Of a stretch of 64,000 bases of DNA, positions 39,601 through 51,600 are shown in pieces. This stretch comes from Enoplolaimus lenunculus (Eukaryota > Nematoda > Enoplea > Enoplida > Thoracostomopsidae): assembly GCA_030248215.1 (NCBI GenBank), contig JASANG010001546.1, positions 620,001-684,000 on the forward strand. The letters are read 5' to 3'. Every line of letters begins with the position of its first letter. Position 1 is the stretch's first letter. Below the pieces are notes generated by a model. The model searched no databases and had not been told where the DNA came from. It saw only the letters and a program-made list of their open reading frames with translations. The translations under genes and the position numbers were made by a program.

Positions 39601-42600
39601 ATTTGAATAATTGTGATAGGCCTCCATTTGTTGGTATGGAAGCATTAAACACGTCATAGGCTGCTTTTAATTAACAAAAAACAAAAAACTAAAAACTAAT
39701 CCCAATGACAATAAAAACAAAACTATCAAAACTAATATACTGCCAGCGGCGAATCCGGTAATTTCTGACGGAGGGCGGGGTGGCAAACGTTATGAAACGC
39801 AAAAATTGTAAGGTGAGAACCTTATCATTTTATCACTAAAAAACTTTCTGACGGCAAAAATTGTAAAGTAAATACGTTATCATTTTATCAGAAAAATTTC
39901 TAAGGGAAAAATTAGTGTCCGTATATATTTCTTACAAAACCTTTTGTGATGGGAAAATTGCACGGTAGGGGGACCTTAGCATTTTATCACAAAAAATTCT
40001 CTGATGGGGGCGTCCGCCCCCTGCCCCCTCTGGATCCGCTAGTGTATACTACCAATATGAGACAAAAAATATGCTTAAACGCTTTATAACAGAATGATTT
40101 TGACTCTGTCACAAATATTAAATTTTTAAATGTTAACCGCCTTTGCCCGTAAATTCAAATCGTAACTGCTCAAAAACAACTTAATGACGAATTTATGCCA
40201 TAAGTTAAACTTTGCCTATTTTACCAGGAGGAAGCCTTGTTTACATTTAGCCAGTTTAATTTGGTAAACTTGATTTAATTTTACCAGAAGGGCATATCGG
40301 AGAAGGGGGCAACCGTAGGCTTACGTAATGATTTGACACGCCTGTTGTTTCGATGTTAAGATGGCTGTTGAACATAAATTTTTAATTTTAACAATCAAAA
40401 CATCATATTTACCAGATTTTAATTGTAAACAGTTGTTTATTTTGTTGAAATGAACAAATTCACAAAAAGTTTTGAGTAAAATCGCTGTTACGCAGGTATA
40501 TTAAGCACGAACACAGAGAAAAAATTTCGTTTCCGGGTCCGGTATTCTACAATGCGGTAGCGACATGTAGATTTGCTAGCACTGTTGTCGAAATGTTGAG
40601 ATTTTAGCTAAAGTTAGGCTTAGGAATAAGAACTTAGGCTTTGGGATAGGCTTAGTTTTGTGGTTGAAGGCGTACAAAAGCTTCGTAGCGTTTATGAACG
40701 GCTTAGAATTCAGTTGAAGACAACGGTTTAAAGTTTAGGGTCCGCATTTTCAAATGTGCGTTGCTCCTGTCACCAGTTAGCAATAAGTTTTCAAACATGT
40801 GACTCAGATGCCAAGTAGGACCAATCAAATGTAAATCACGTGTCTGGTTTCAACGGTCTCGATTGGCTGGTCCAAATTCTCCATGACCTATCAGTGACTG
40901 GTGATTGGTGCTACATGCATTAGAAATTATCGGCATAAGCAGCGTCTGGTGCAGAAATTTCAGCCGAGAAGGGCGGGCTGGCAAAAGTTATGAAACACAA
41001 TTTTTACTGTATGCCATATATTTGCCATGTTTCAGAGAAGAAAATTTCGTTTCGTGTCAGTCTGCGACTACTTTGCTCATGTCTTGAAACATCCATTGTT
41101 TATGTTGAACCATTTCCAACACAAAACTCAGACTTCATCAAATACAACGCGTATTTATTCACTGGTCTATGCTAAATAATTAATGTATAATACAACAAAT
41201 TTTGTTTTGGCTCACAATTTGGCCTGCCAAACCAGCTTTGTTCCTGTTTTTCCCAATTTGCCTCTCTGTATATAGTTTGGAATAGTTTATCCCTGCTCGA
41301 ACCAGGTGTAGACCCCCAATTTTAGGTCAACGTTTTCAGGTAAAAAATATTTTTTTCGAGCCAGCCAAGCCAGTTAGAGAAATTAGTTATTCGAAAATGT
41401 GGAACAGTGGATTTTTTCAGAATTCTGTGAAGCTTTGAAGGTTACATAAGCCCCCTATTCCATGTTAAGACGCTATCGCTGTCCGGTATATAATGAATGT
41501 TTTGTATATGGCTATCGGTCACTTAAAAGAAACATATTGGCTGGCAAAGCTTACGAAATTTTGAACAAAAACTGAAGGAACCAAAACAAAACATTACAAT
41601 TAATCATTGCTGAAAAGGGGAACGCGCTTTACTGGTGCTGGTGCCGTGAGTGTTAAAGAATAGCCCCCCTCTTGAAAAAGCCTTTCGGCAGCAGTCGCAA
41701 GCTTGGACGGAGCTGACAACGTCGAGAATCTACAATTGGTGTCAGGTCTGCGTAAAGGTTGCCGACAACAAATTTTTGCCCTGATATATTTTTGAAACCA
41801 AAGTTTAATTGAATTCAACGGAAACATTACAAAACACTAAAGATCGTTCAAGTTTAAGCGTAAAAAACAGTTTTGAACAATATTAAGCCCTATAAGTGCA
41901 AGTTTTTGCTGCGAGAACTTGTAGCTGCAAATTGCATGTGGAACTTGCATTTTTCATCAGCCAATGAAAAATCGGATGCAATAAATTCAGCGAACTTGCA
42001 TGGTTATTCACACATGTGAACTAAATTCCAAGCTATGATTTTTAGTGAAATATTTGCAGCTGTAAGTTTTTTGAACGGGATTTTGGACAAAAGTTTTCAT
42101 GCAATTTGCAGTTGCAAGCTCTCGCAACAAAAACTCACATGTGTGAATAGGGCTGTAAGCTTTCTCTATTTGCTCTACGCTGGTATTTCTGGTATTACGA
42201 CCAATTGTCGGCCGAAACTCGTTGAACCTTGTTTCGGAACCCGACATCTTTAATACACCCGACAATTTGTCACCCATTACTAAACTTTGGTTTAGTCTTA
42301 GGAATGTGCTTAGGCATAAATAAGCTTACTACACACTGTCTGTCCGGTCGGGCGATTCGTGGCATCTGTTTAGCGCACATTTGAAAGTAAGCAGACAACA
42401 GATAGAAATCTAAAAACCTTCTAAACATTTAAAATTCTAACGAATTTGCAAGTAAAAAGGTATTTTCAATTAACAAAAAATATTTATTAGTAGAAAATTT
42501 AAAAATTACGAATTTGCGGTAAAAATTGTGTAAACATCCATTGGTTCCTCCTTTGCGTAACAGGGCCAAAAATTGTGATCCTGTATTAGCCGTTGTCGTA

Positions 42601-45600
42601 TTTGTCAACAAAACAGACACCTTTGTAATTGGAACAAAAAATAGCTTCTGAGTAGTCAATTTTAAATGTTTCAGAAGTGACCTACAGCTATGAAGCCTAA
42701 GTTTCAATTGAAAATTTCAAATCAGTTTGGATCTTGTGATATTTCTTCTGCAAAGTTTTTGAAATTGTCAGATTTCGGTATAACTTAGGTTTAGGTTCAG
42801 GCTTAGGTTTAAATAAATGGGACAATTTGCACAAATGCTCGCGGATTTTGCATTTACCCTGTTCATAACCAGAGCCAAATATATGACATATACCCAGACA
42901 TTAAATGCAACAAAGTCGCCAAATACATTACAGAACTTAATCGATTTATAGCTGTATGTAAACATATAAATATATATACATCTCGAACCCCCGGGTGTCA
43001 ATGGTGTATGGAGCCACTGAACAAGTCAAAATGGCCACCCCTAAAAACCCTCCGGGTAACCAATTAAAATCATTCAAATGTTTACTTCTTTTTGCATTAA
43101 TTTGAAACTTTTATATTCTATGTTTATTTTGAAAATTAAAAGGTCAATATTTACTCGTTATAAAATTTAAAATAATGAACAATTTGGCAATTTATTAGTT
43201 GTAAATTTAGCAATAAAAATAATCACTTAAAAGGTTCCTGGCGTTGAGTTTCCAAACAAGGGCGTAGTCGTACGAAGATAATTTGTGAGCTGCGAATCAC
43301 TTATGGTCAGACGCACCTGGCGAACGTAATGAAAGTTAAATTTTCGTACCTTACAATTTTCTCCCTCAGAAAATTGACTCGTAAATAGCATACAGTAACA
43401 ATTGCGTTTCATAACTTTTGCCAGCCAGCCGACACATATTTGTGGATCTGCCGCTGTCAATAAAGAACACCAAAGAAATGGAGTTCAGTTGATAGTAAAA
43501 CGCAAACTGGGCCACCGAAGATGTTGGAGGGACAGACAAATTGTACTCGGTTCCGGTTTTTCAGTAAAATTGAGCTTTATTTCTAGGCCCATGTTTTCGA
43601 ATGTTTATAGAACTAATCGCCAGTTTAGAGATAGGTTTTCAAGCCGACGAATTCCTACAATTGCGGATCTCAAAAATGGCACAGAAGTAGAACATATCGA
43701 ATGCAAAAAATGCGCTTAATTTTGAACCTCACCTGGCAGTGGTTCAAAAGTTACATGACTTATCATCAACTGGTAATAGGTGCTGCACACATTAGTACAG
43801 TTTCCGAGCAGAGATTTGCGTTTGAAACAAATGCATCGTTGTCAGCCACAAGATATCAGGGTAAAACGCTCCTTGGGACTTCTATCGAGGGGTTGACACA
43901 TGTTTAGAACAGGACCGAATCGTCTTGCGGCGGTAATAGAGTCAGTTTAAGCTTTAGACTAACTTTTTGCTTACGCTTAGGATTAGGAATAAGTTTGTTC
44001 TTACGCTTAGCCTTAGGCTTAGGAATATGCTTATACTATTGTTCCGACCCTGTTCTATACCTGGAGCGAATGCTCCATACTTTTCTAATCTCCTGGTTTC
44101 ACCCATGGTTGAAAAGCTGCCATTTTGAATGATAAAGAGCGCAACATAACCATATCCATTCAATGTTATTGGCAAAAATAATCAATTAGTGATAGAATTG
44201 TATTTAGAAACAAAATTAATAGACTAAAAAACCCAAATGACCTGGTAAGTAGCGCAATTCCTAAATTAGCATCTAAGCGTCAATGACCTCTGCAACCATT
44301 AACTTTATTAACCAATTTTCTAAATCCAAAAAAATTGACGAGAGCAGATACAGGAAGGTGGGTTCTGGCACAGCCGCCCCCCTTACGATATATATTGTTG
44401 GGGATAAAAGTGACATTTAGAATATGCAATGATGACATCAATTTAAGTTTCCACTACGACTAAGGGGGGCCTGTATTTGGCAGTCAGCGAGGAACGATTT
44501 TATGTGGTTCCCCCTGAGACAATTGAAAATATGTTTTCTGTATACTTTCAACTCACGTTTGAGCATTTCTGTTGGAAAACATTGATACGCTAAGGTGGAT
44601 GTCTTCAGACAGAGTTTAATTGATAAAATATAGCTATGGATCTGTGGAACCTAATCGGCCTAACGCAGCAGGACTTGAAGGACTTCCACGGAGTCCCGAG
44701 CTGTGTTGATACGGCCTTGGCACACATCCATTATAGAGCATAACTCAAGTTAAACTCATTTACACTGCTTCAAACAACACATTAAAGTCATGATTGGTTT
44801 ATCTGTAAAGTAAACCCTGAGGCGAATTCAAACTGTAAATCACAATAGATTCGCGTCAAAATAAGAGACACAGAGTTTTAGACTAAACGCAGTTATAAAT
44901 ACACAGTGACAACGAGTTATAAATTGGTGTTGTTAGCGATATTCTAATTACGTCATTAAACGTTATATTCAAAATATAACTGGGACTGCTCAGAGCTGGG
45001 TAAAATCATTGGTGAATCAGGTTCGTAGTCAGATAGCAGCCGCAGGGGGAGGGCCATCCTTCATAGAAAAATTGTGGTTCCTCGTAGATAATGGGTTATC
45101 CACGTTAAAATGCACGCACTAATGTAAGAAATTGTAACAACCATGCGGTAGGGATCTGTGTACAAATCGAAGCTGCAACTAGGGTGTAGAAGTCGTCGAA
45201 AAGTTGTATGCAAATTCTAAAAAAATTAGCCTGTCTTAGCAATGTGATTCGACTACGGGGCTGCGGTGAATCAATAGGGTACCGATCTTATGCCCTTGGA
45301 ATGGGGACGCACAACCACAACCGAACCAACGCTAAACTAAAAATTAACATTTAGTCGTATAATTGCATTTCGCTTCTCGCTCGCGAGGTTTTTCCTGTGT
45401 TTATTGAGCGTTTTCCATCCAGCGACGTATAAAACAGAAGGATTCGAGGAAATATTATCCCTTACGTAAATTTATGAACGAATAAAGTAACCGCAATGCC
45501 TTCAAAATAAACTTCTAAATGCTGGAAGTGAAATATTTCGCTTACGAGGTTTAGCCCGTCTCAAGTTCAAATACTCTATACGTATCTGTCTTCGCCATCC

Positions 45601-48600
45601 CTGGATAAATGGTAGGTCAAGTTGTCGGATCTTCTCTCCCTCAGGTTTCATTTACTGATTCTATCAAGGGCGGATCTAGTGGTGGGATGGGGAGATGCAT
45701 CCCCACTCCGGCTGCCGAGTAAATTTTTTCAGAGTTGAAACCAACGTAAGCTATAATGGCAGTTTGGTGATTTTTGAAAATACGGGAAAAACATAAAACC
45801 TTTTCGTCCTTGTACCAACCAAGATATGATAGGCTAGAAATTTATGCAATATCCGCTTTAATGAGTAAATGTTCTGTACTTTGAGGTTCTTCTCGTTAGC
45901 GACACATACATACATGCATACATATATACGTATGAGTTTGCGTGACTTGTGGCTGTTTTCGTACACGTGAAAGTATGTATGAACATGTGCCAAAACTTAC
46001 CATTTTCCACTTGTGCATTTCCCCACCACGAATTTCCCAATCCGCCGATGGATGCCATTCCGGCGGAAGGGTCTTAGTTCGAGTGTGGGACACAAAAGTA
46101 GTATTCTCAAACAACCAATAAGTCCAAAATTGACTTAAGTCCGTGGTTGACTTAAGTCATTTTCCTGCAACCCAGCCAGTGTCGATTATACACTGTTGCT
46201 TAATAAACGTTTTGGTCAAAAGAAGTTGGAATGCATCAAAAAGTTCAGAAACTGAAAGTCTCACAGCGATGCCAATGGGTGTATAGGATACTAAGACTAC
46301 ACACAAAAAACATTTTCTGATATTCAACAATGATTTCGTTTAAGACTAAGACAATTATATCTTAGTGTGGACTTTTGAATCCAAGACATTATTTTTTAAA
46401 ATTTTTCAGAAATCTGTGTCTAAAATTTTTAACACTTAAATGCCTTAAATTTAAGAATGTGTTTCACAAACAATTACGACAAATATTTTTGAACTACAAG
46501 ACAAATATGCCTGAAATATAAGACAAATATGTCTGAAATCGAAGACTTGTTTTGCTGATTTTTAAGACATATATGTCTTAGAACAAGATTTGCCAGAGAA
46601 GTCGCCTTCATAATTGGGAGTTAAGCTCAACCAAATTCCCTAATTTTTCAACCTAAAATATGTCCAAGACGTAAACGTAAATTGGGGGAGTCTGAGCTCA
46701 ACCCGAAATATCTTTGAAATACAATTATTTGTATACTCTCTTAAGAATAAAAACTGAGCAACTTTTTAACATACACAGAAATCAGAAAATAAATTCTTGA
46801 ATATACGACAACTATTTCTTGAAAGAAAGAAATTTGTTTCTAAATAAATTGTAAACAGTAATTTCTTAAATATAAAACATTTATGTTTTAACCATTTCAG
46901 ACATAAATTTCTGATCAGTTTAAGGCTAATGTCTGAAATACAAGACATTTATGTCTTGAAAATTTAACAAAGTACAAGTCTTGAAATTAATTTCTTTAGT
47001 GTGTAGACCAACTTGTCAAATGCACTCCTCTGAAATTTGCTTTCGAGGAGGTCGAAACCCACTATTCATCGAACGCGGGTTTTCATCCTTAACCAATCGT
47101 TGAATGGTGATAAAAACAATTTCGAACTTCATCGCCAACTCTGAAAATGGGGTTGTTCGCGGTCGACAAACCATAATTTTTCGTGCTTCAAAGAATATAC
47201 TTAAACAGCAAATATAGCAACAAACACAAGAAGTGTTTTTGTTGCCGTTTGTCAGAATCATTCAATGCCAGCATACACCAGGTGATGTTTTACTGTCTGT
47301 TTAATGTCTAAACCAATTTAAAAATTTGACACTGGACTAAAATGTCACGTCAGATTAATCAAATAGTTCATTTTGTCTAAAACTGTCTCTACTACAAATA
47401 TTCTGATAGGATAATATTGCATTGAACGATGGGCATTGTCGAAATCTTATCTTGGCCGGAATCCTCAAATGTGGACACCATTAATTACCAGTTGGTGGTT
47501 GTGTATCTTTTAAGAAAGTTCGGTGTGGGCGTTTATACGCCCAGAACGCCGATTTAATGCTTGCTGGTTATAACTTTCGTTGAGTTTCATTGTTTATCTT
47601 GTTCTATTTGCATACAATTAAACGAAGAGTTTACAATTTCTATCACACGAATATAAATTAGAATTCGCGTTATTGAATAAATATTTAGTTTAGAAAGTTT
47701 TGATAAACACTGATAATTGTATTATTTGACGAAATTGGTTTGTTTTTGAAACCCTAAGTATCAAATGACAAATTCGGCCGACATTAACCTGAAATAAAAG
47801 AATGATATATTCAATTTGACTTAGAGCGAACGGAAATTTCCTTAGGGTTTCAGGTGAAACATATAAAAAGCAAACAAACAACTGAAGTTACTAATTTGTT
47901 TGTATTCGATTTTATTGACCGGGGGAAAGACCGTAAGATATCTTACAGTGTATCTGCAGCTAAGAATAGTCCATTAGCTAAAGCAAACGTGACACGTCCC
48001 ACTGATAGAAAAGCAACAACACTTATGTCTCGGACGGGAAAAATAGGCCTGATTTTCGGCCTTTAGTTTAAACAGGAGTCTCTACTCAAAACAATATCCA
48101 AACGACAACGGTATTTATACAAGTGCCGGGTGCCAAGTATCTTCAGCAGTTACAGTCAAATGAAAATCTAGGCGGAGTACAGTTCAGACCACAGGCTTAA
48201 ATTTCAAATTCATTATTTAAATTATAAGAAAGCTTGAAAACCTATCGCTAAACTGACAATACACATAATTTATAAAATCCAAGCCAAATTGCGCACATTC
48301 AATTAACTGCACAAATATGCTGTTTATCAGCATGAAGTCTAACAATCCATAACGCAGTGATATTAGACAACAATAAGCGAAAAGTAAAAAAATCTGAAAA
48401 ATACTCTTTCAATTTAAAATATAGCTTCCGCACAGCAGGGAATCTAAATTAGGCAGAGCTATTAATTTAGAAATATATTTTTTGGTTTGAAAAAAAATAA
48501 ATAAAATACTATTCGGTCCGCCCACCTGACACGAAGAAAGCACGCAATCTTATCAATTTTCTATTACAGTAAATTTCACTAACAACGCGGTGCTAAATTG

Positions 48601-51600
48601 CGAATTTGTATTTTCGCTAATCGAACGCAAGATAAAGTGGATGATGCATAGTGCAAATGCACAATGAAACGTAACATTTTAGAAATACGGACAAACCTGA
48701 ATATCTGCAAATAAACACCATATAAGGTATTCCCTAATAATTACAGAACCGGTCAAAGCGGGCGCGTAGCCAAGGGGGCTCAGCACCCCCACGAAATTTT
48801 TTAGTATTCCCCGTGCATAATTTTGAATGTTGCTGGTAAGTCAACGGAAACCCCTATGTGTTTATCCTGGAAAATTTTTAACCATCCGTAGCAAGATGAG
48901 CTGGCTACGAGCCCATGTCAAAGGGAAACCATCGGGGACCAGGGTGCCATTGCTCCCTACAATGATTTCGAAAAATATTATTTCCAACAACAAATATGCT
49001 TTAGAAAAACCCACCCAATCAAACGATGAAAACGTATTCCTACACTTGCTGTAACTCTCTGTAGTCCAAAATCCTCGCTACTGTCATAGAAGGTGTATCC
49101 ATATTTAGCATTGTGCCCAAACTTTAGTGATAAGGTTAATAACAATTTTTGTCTCGTTGAGCTGGCTGATAAAACAATTTTCATTCAGCCGCTTCCTAAA
49201 ACGAAACCTTCGCTACATTTCGAATCCACTGTGACAAAATATAAAATCCATCAACATTTAACCCCCAGTCTTTAATCCTGCTACAGCTTCTACACAAACA
49301 ATAGTCTACACAAACCGTTTAGTTCCATGGAACAATTATTTAGTTTCATGAAAAGTTTTGCTTCGATAAACGTTGTCTACGAAATGCAGCAGCCAAATTT
49401 CCGGTTCGCTGATCAATTTTGAAATATCACCGTTATGCCATGTCTGCAGGGTTTTCTAATATTAAAACTTCCCTGTTTGCCTGGCCGGCGTTGGGATAGT
49501 CGGCCCTCCAAAACAGGTCCGAGGGGGGGGCCCAATACAATGTTTTCAGCTCTATAAATTCGTGATCAAATATATTTTTTAATTTGTCAAAGTGGGGCCC
49601 CTCAAGGGTCGAGGTTTCTCAAATGGAAGGTTTGGGGGGGGGGGCGATTCCGCCGGCACTGCCTGTTTGCCGAACTATTCGCTGCTGAGAAGCGAGCAAT
49701 TCACGGTCATCAAACCACTATTCGTATTGTCATTTGTATATCGAATCTCTCTCACCAGTTGATCACAGATCATGTAAGCTTTAAATCAGCCAATTGACAC
49801 CTTTGAAATTTGGCACGTTTTCGACATTTGATTGGCCCCAGTTGCGAGCTAAATTTTAGATCCGCAGCTCCGCCAATTGGCTGATTTGAAAACTTATCAC
49901 TAATTGACAATAGATGCTACACAGATTCGAGAATACGATCCCAAGGATAACGGCGAGAGATTAGTAAATAACTGTATGATATATTCTGAAAACGAGTAAG
50001 TTTAAACTCAACTGCAACCAATCGTTGATTATTACCGAGCAAATCGCATATTACATTTCTAGGAAATTATATACAGCGGCGGATCCACAAATTTCTGAAC
50101 GGGAAGGATGGACTGACAAAAGTTTATGAAACACAATTTTTACGGTATCCTGTGATTATGTAAAATTCAAAACCAGTAAAAGAAAACCTTGCGAGCGTAG
50201 GAAACGAAAATCCAATTCTGTGAAAAGTATCTAAAATTTCTTATTACGAAAACAGGGTCGGTGGAACCGGATTATGCAGGATTACTGAGAAAATAGCAAT
50301 CGTTCCCCCAAGCAACTGAAATGTTAAATGTAGAAACATAAAGTTTTACGTTCAAATTAGCAAATCTGTTCGTGACAGGAGCTGTCGAGTCAGATATCGA
50401 GTTGAATTACAACAGATTTTCGAAAAATTCAAATCAGAAAACTACCGTAATCTTGTTCAGATTTGGTTTAATTTATTCAATGTTTTTGTCGGTAAAATAT
50501 GTTTTTGTTTTAAATTAAGCATAATTTAGCATCCATGGAAGCAAATTTGTACCAGTTGACCACGAGTTCACCTGTCGGCAACTGCGCGGTTCGTTGCAAC
50601 CGATAGCTTCGAAATACAAATATTTCAACAATGTGTTAGCTTACTGTAAATTCCAATGAGTTGATTGATTTTCTGGATATTTCTAACTTAATAACAGTAC
50701 ATAATAAAGTCACTCTGAGTTGATTTAAGTTCGGATGATTTGTCTAAACAACTAATTGATTATTACACAAACTATAAACGTATAAAATAGTTGGAAACCT
50801 GTTAAACCTAACTTCCATTCGGCCTATAAAATCAAATCAGCTGACAACTTACATCTCGATTGCGTTGATCAGATTCGTTGCCAGATTGCGAAACAGTCGC
50901 TTTTCCAATCGCAGCAATCGTTTCATTGAGCGACGCTTCAAGTTCATCCAAATATCGTCCATTTGATGTTCCAAATGATACTTTGTTTGAAATCAAAGGC
51001 GGAGTTCCGCTGTTTGAAATGATTCGATTTTCAATGACGCAACATTCATCCGATTCACTACGAATTGGTTTAAAACTGGCAAAAGATGGCTCCATTGAGG
51101 AAGATTTGCCTAAAAATTAATACTGCAATCAATTATGGCTGCACGTAAGTACACATCATTACACAGGCTGTGCCGCCTGCCTTTGACCAGAGCCGGCCGG
51201 CACCGCATTACATATATAACGCCGCCATAAGGCGGACTATCGGCCTACATGAGACCTGTGTAGGCTGTGATTAAACTATTAAGATTTGTTATACTGTTTC
51301 ATACTTGCGTTTCAATCGACGTTGAAAATTGCAGAATAAACAAAAGGTAAACGTACTCATTGCAGCTCCAGAAACTGAACTGTCGTTTAAACTTTCTCGA
51401 GTTGAAATGTTCATTTCGGGTTCGTGATTGGTTGGATTCGTTGTGCAAATTGACGCATCCGCAAGTTCAGCGAGTAAACTTTGTAATTCTTCTAATTCTT
51501 TTACCACTGAAATTAATTGGTATTAGCAACAGTGGATGATCACTCTTTATAACAAGAGTGTGCAACTTGGTACATTCTGTGTATTAACGAACCAAGAGTG

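Larger units (their letters stand above)
38745..50852 (-). other. 12.1-kb intron between exons 3 and 4
   Basis: Holds the plus-strand terminal exon (39441-39659), the hAT remnant (41.6 kb) and numerous short elements listed separately. The intervals 44.1-45.6 and 47.5-49.7 kb are AT-rich with no recognisable gene. A G-run occurs at about 49634-49644. Exons 3 and 4 join in phase 0. Confidence 0.75.

Noticed and set aside
39397-39657. 86-codon minus-strand frame opposite the orphan exon
   Set aside because: The plus strand has an acceptor, stop and AATAAA and a more protein-like sequence, so the minus frame is taken as a shadow.
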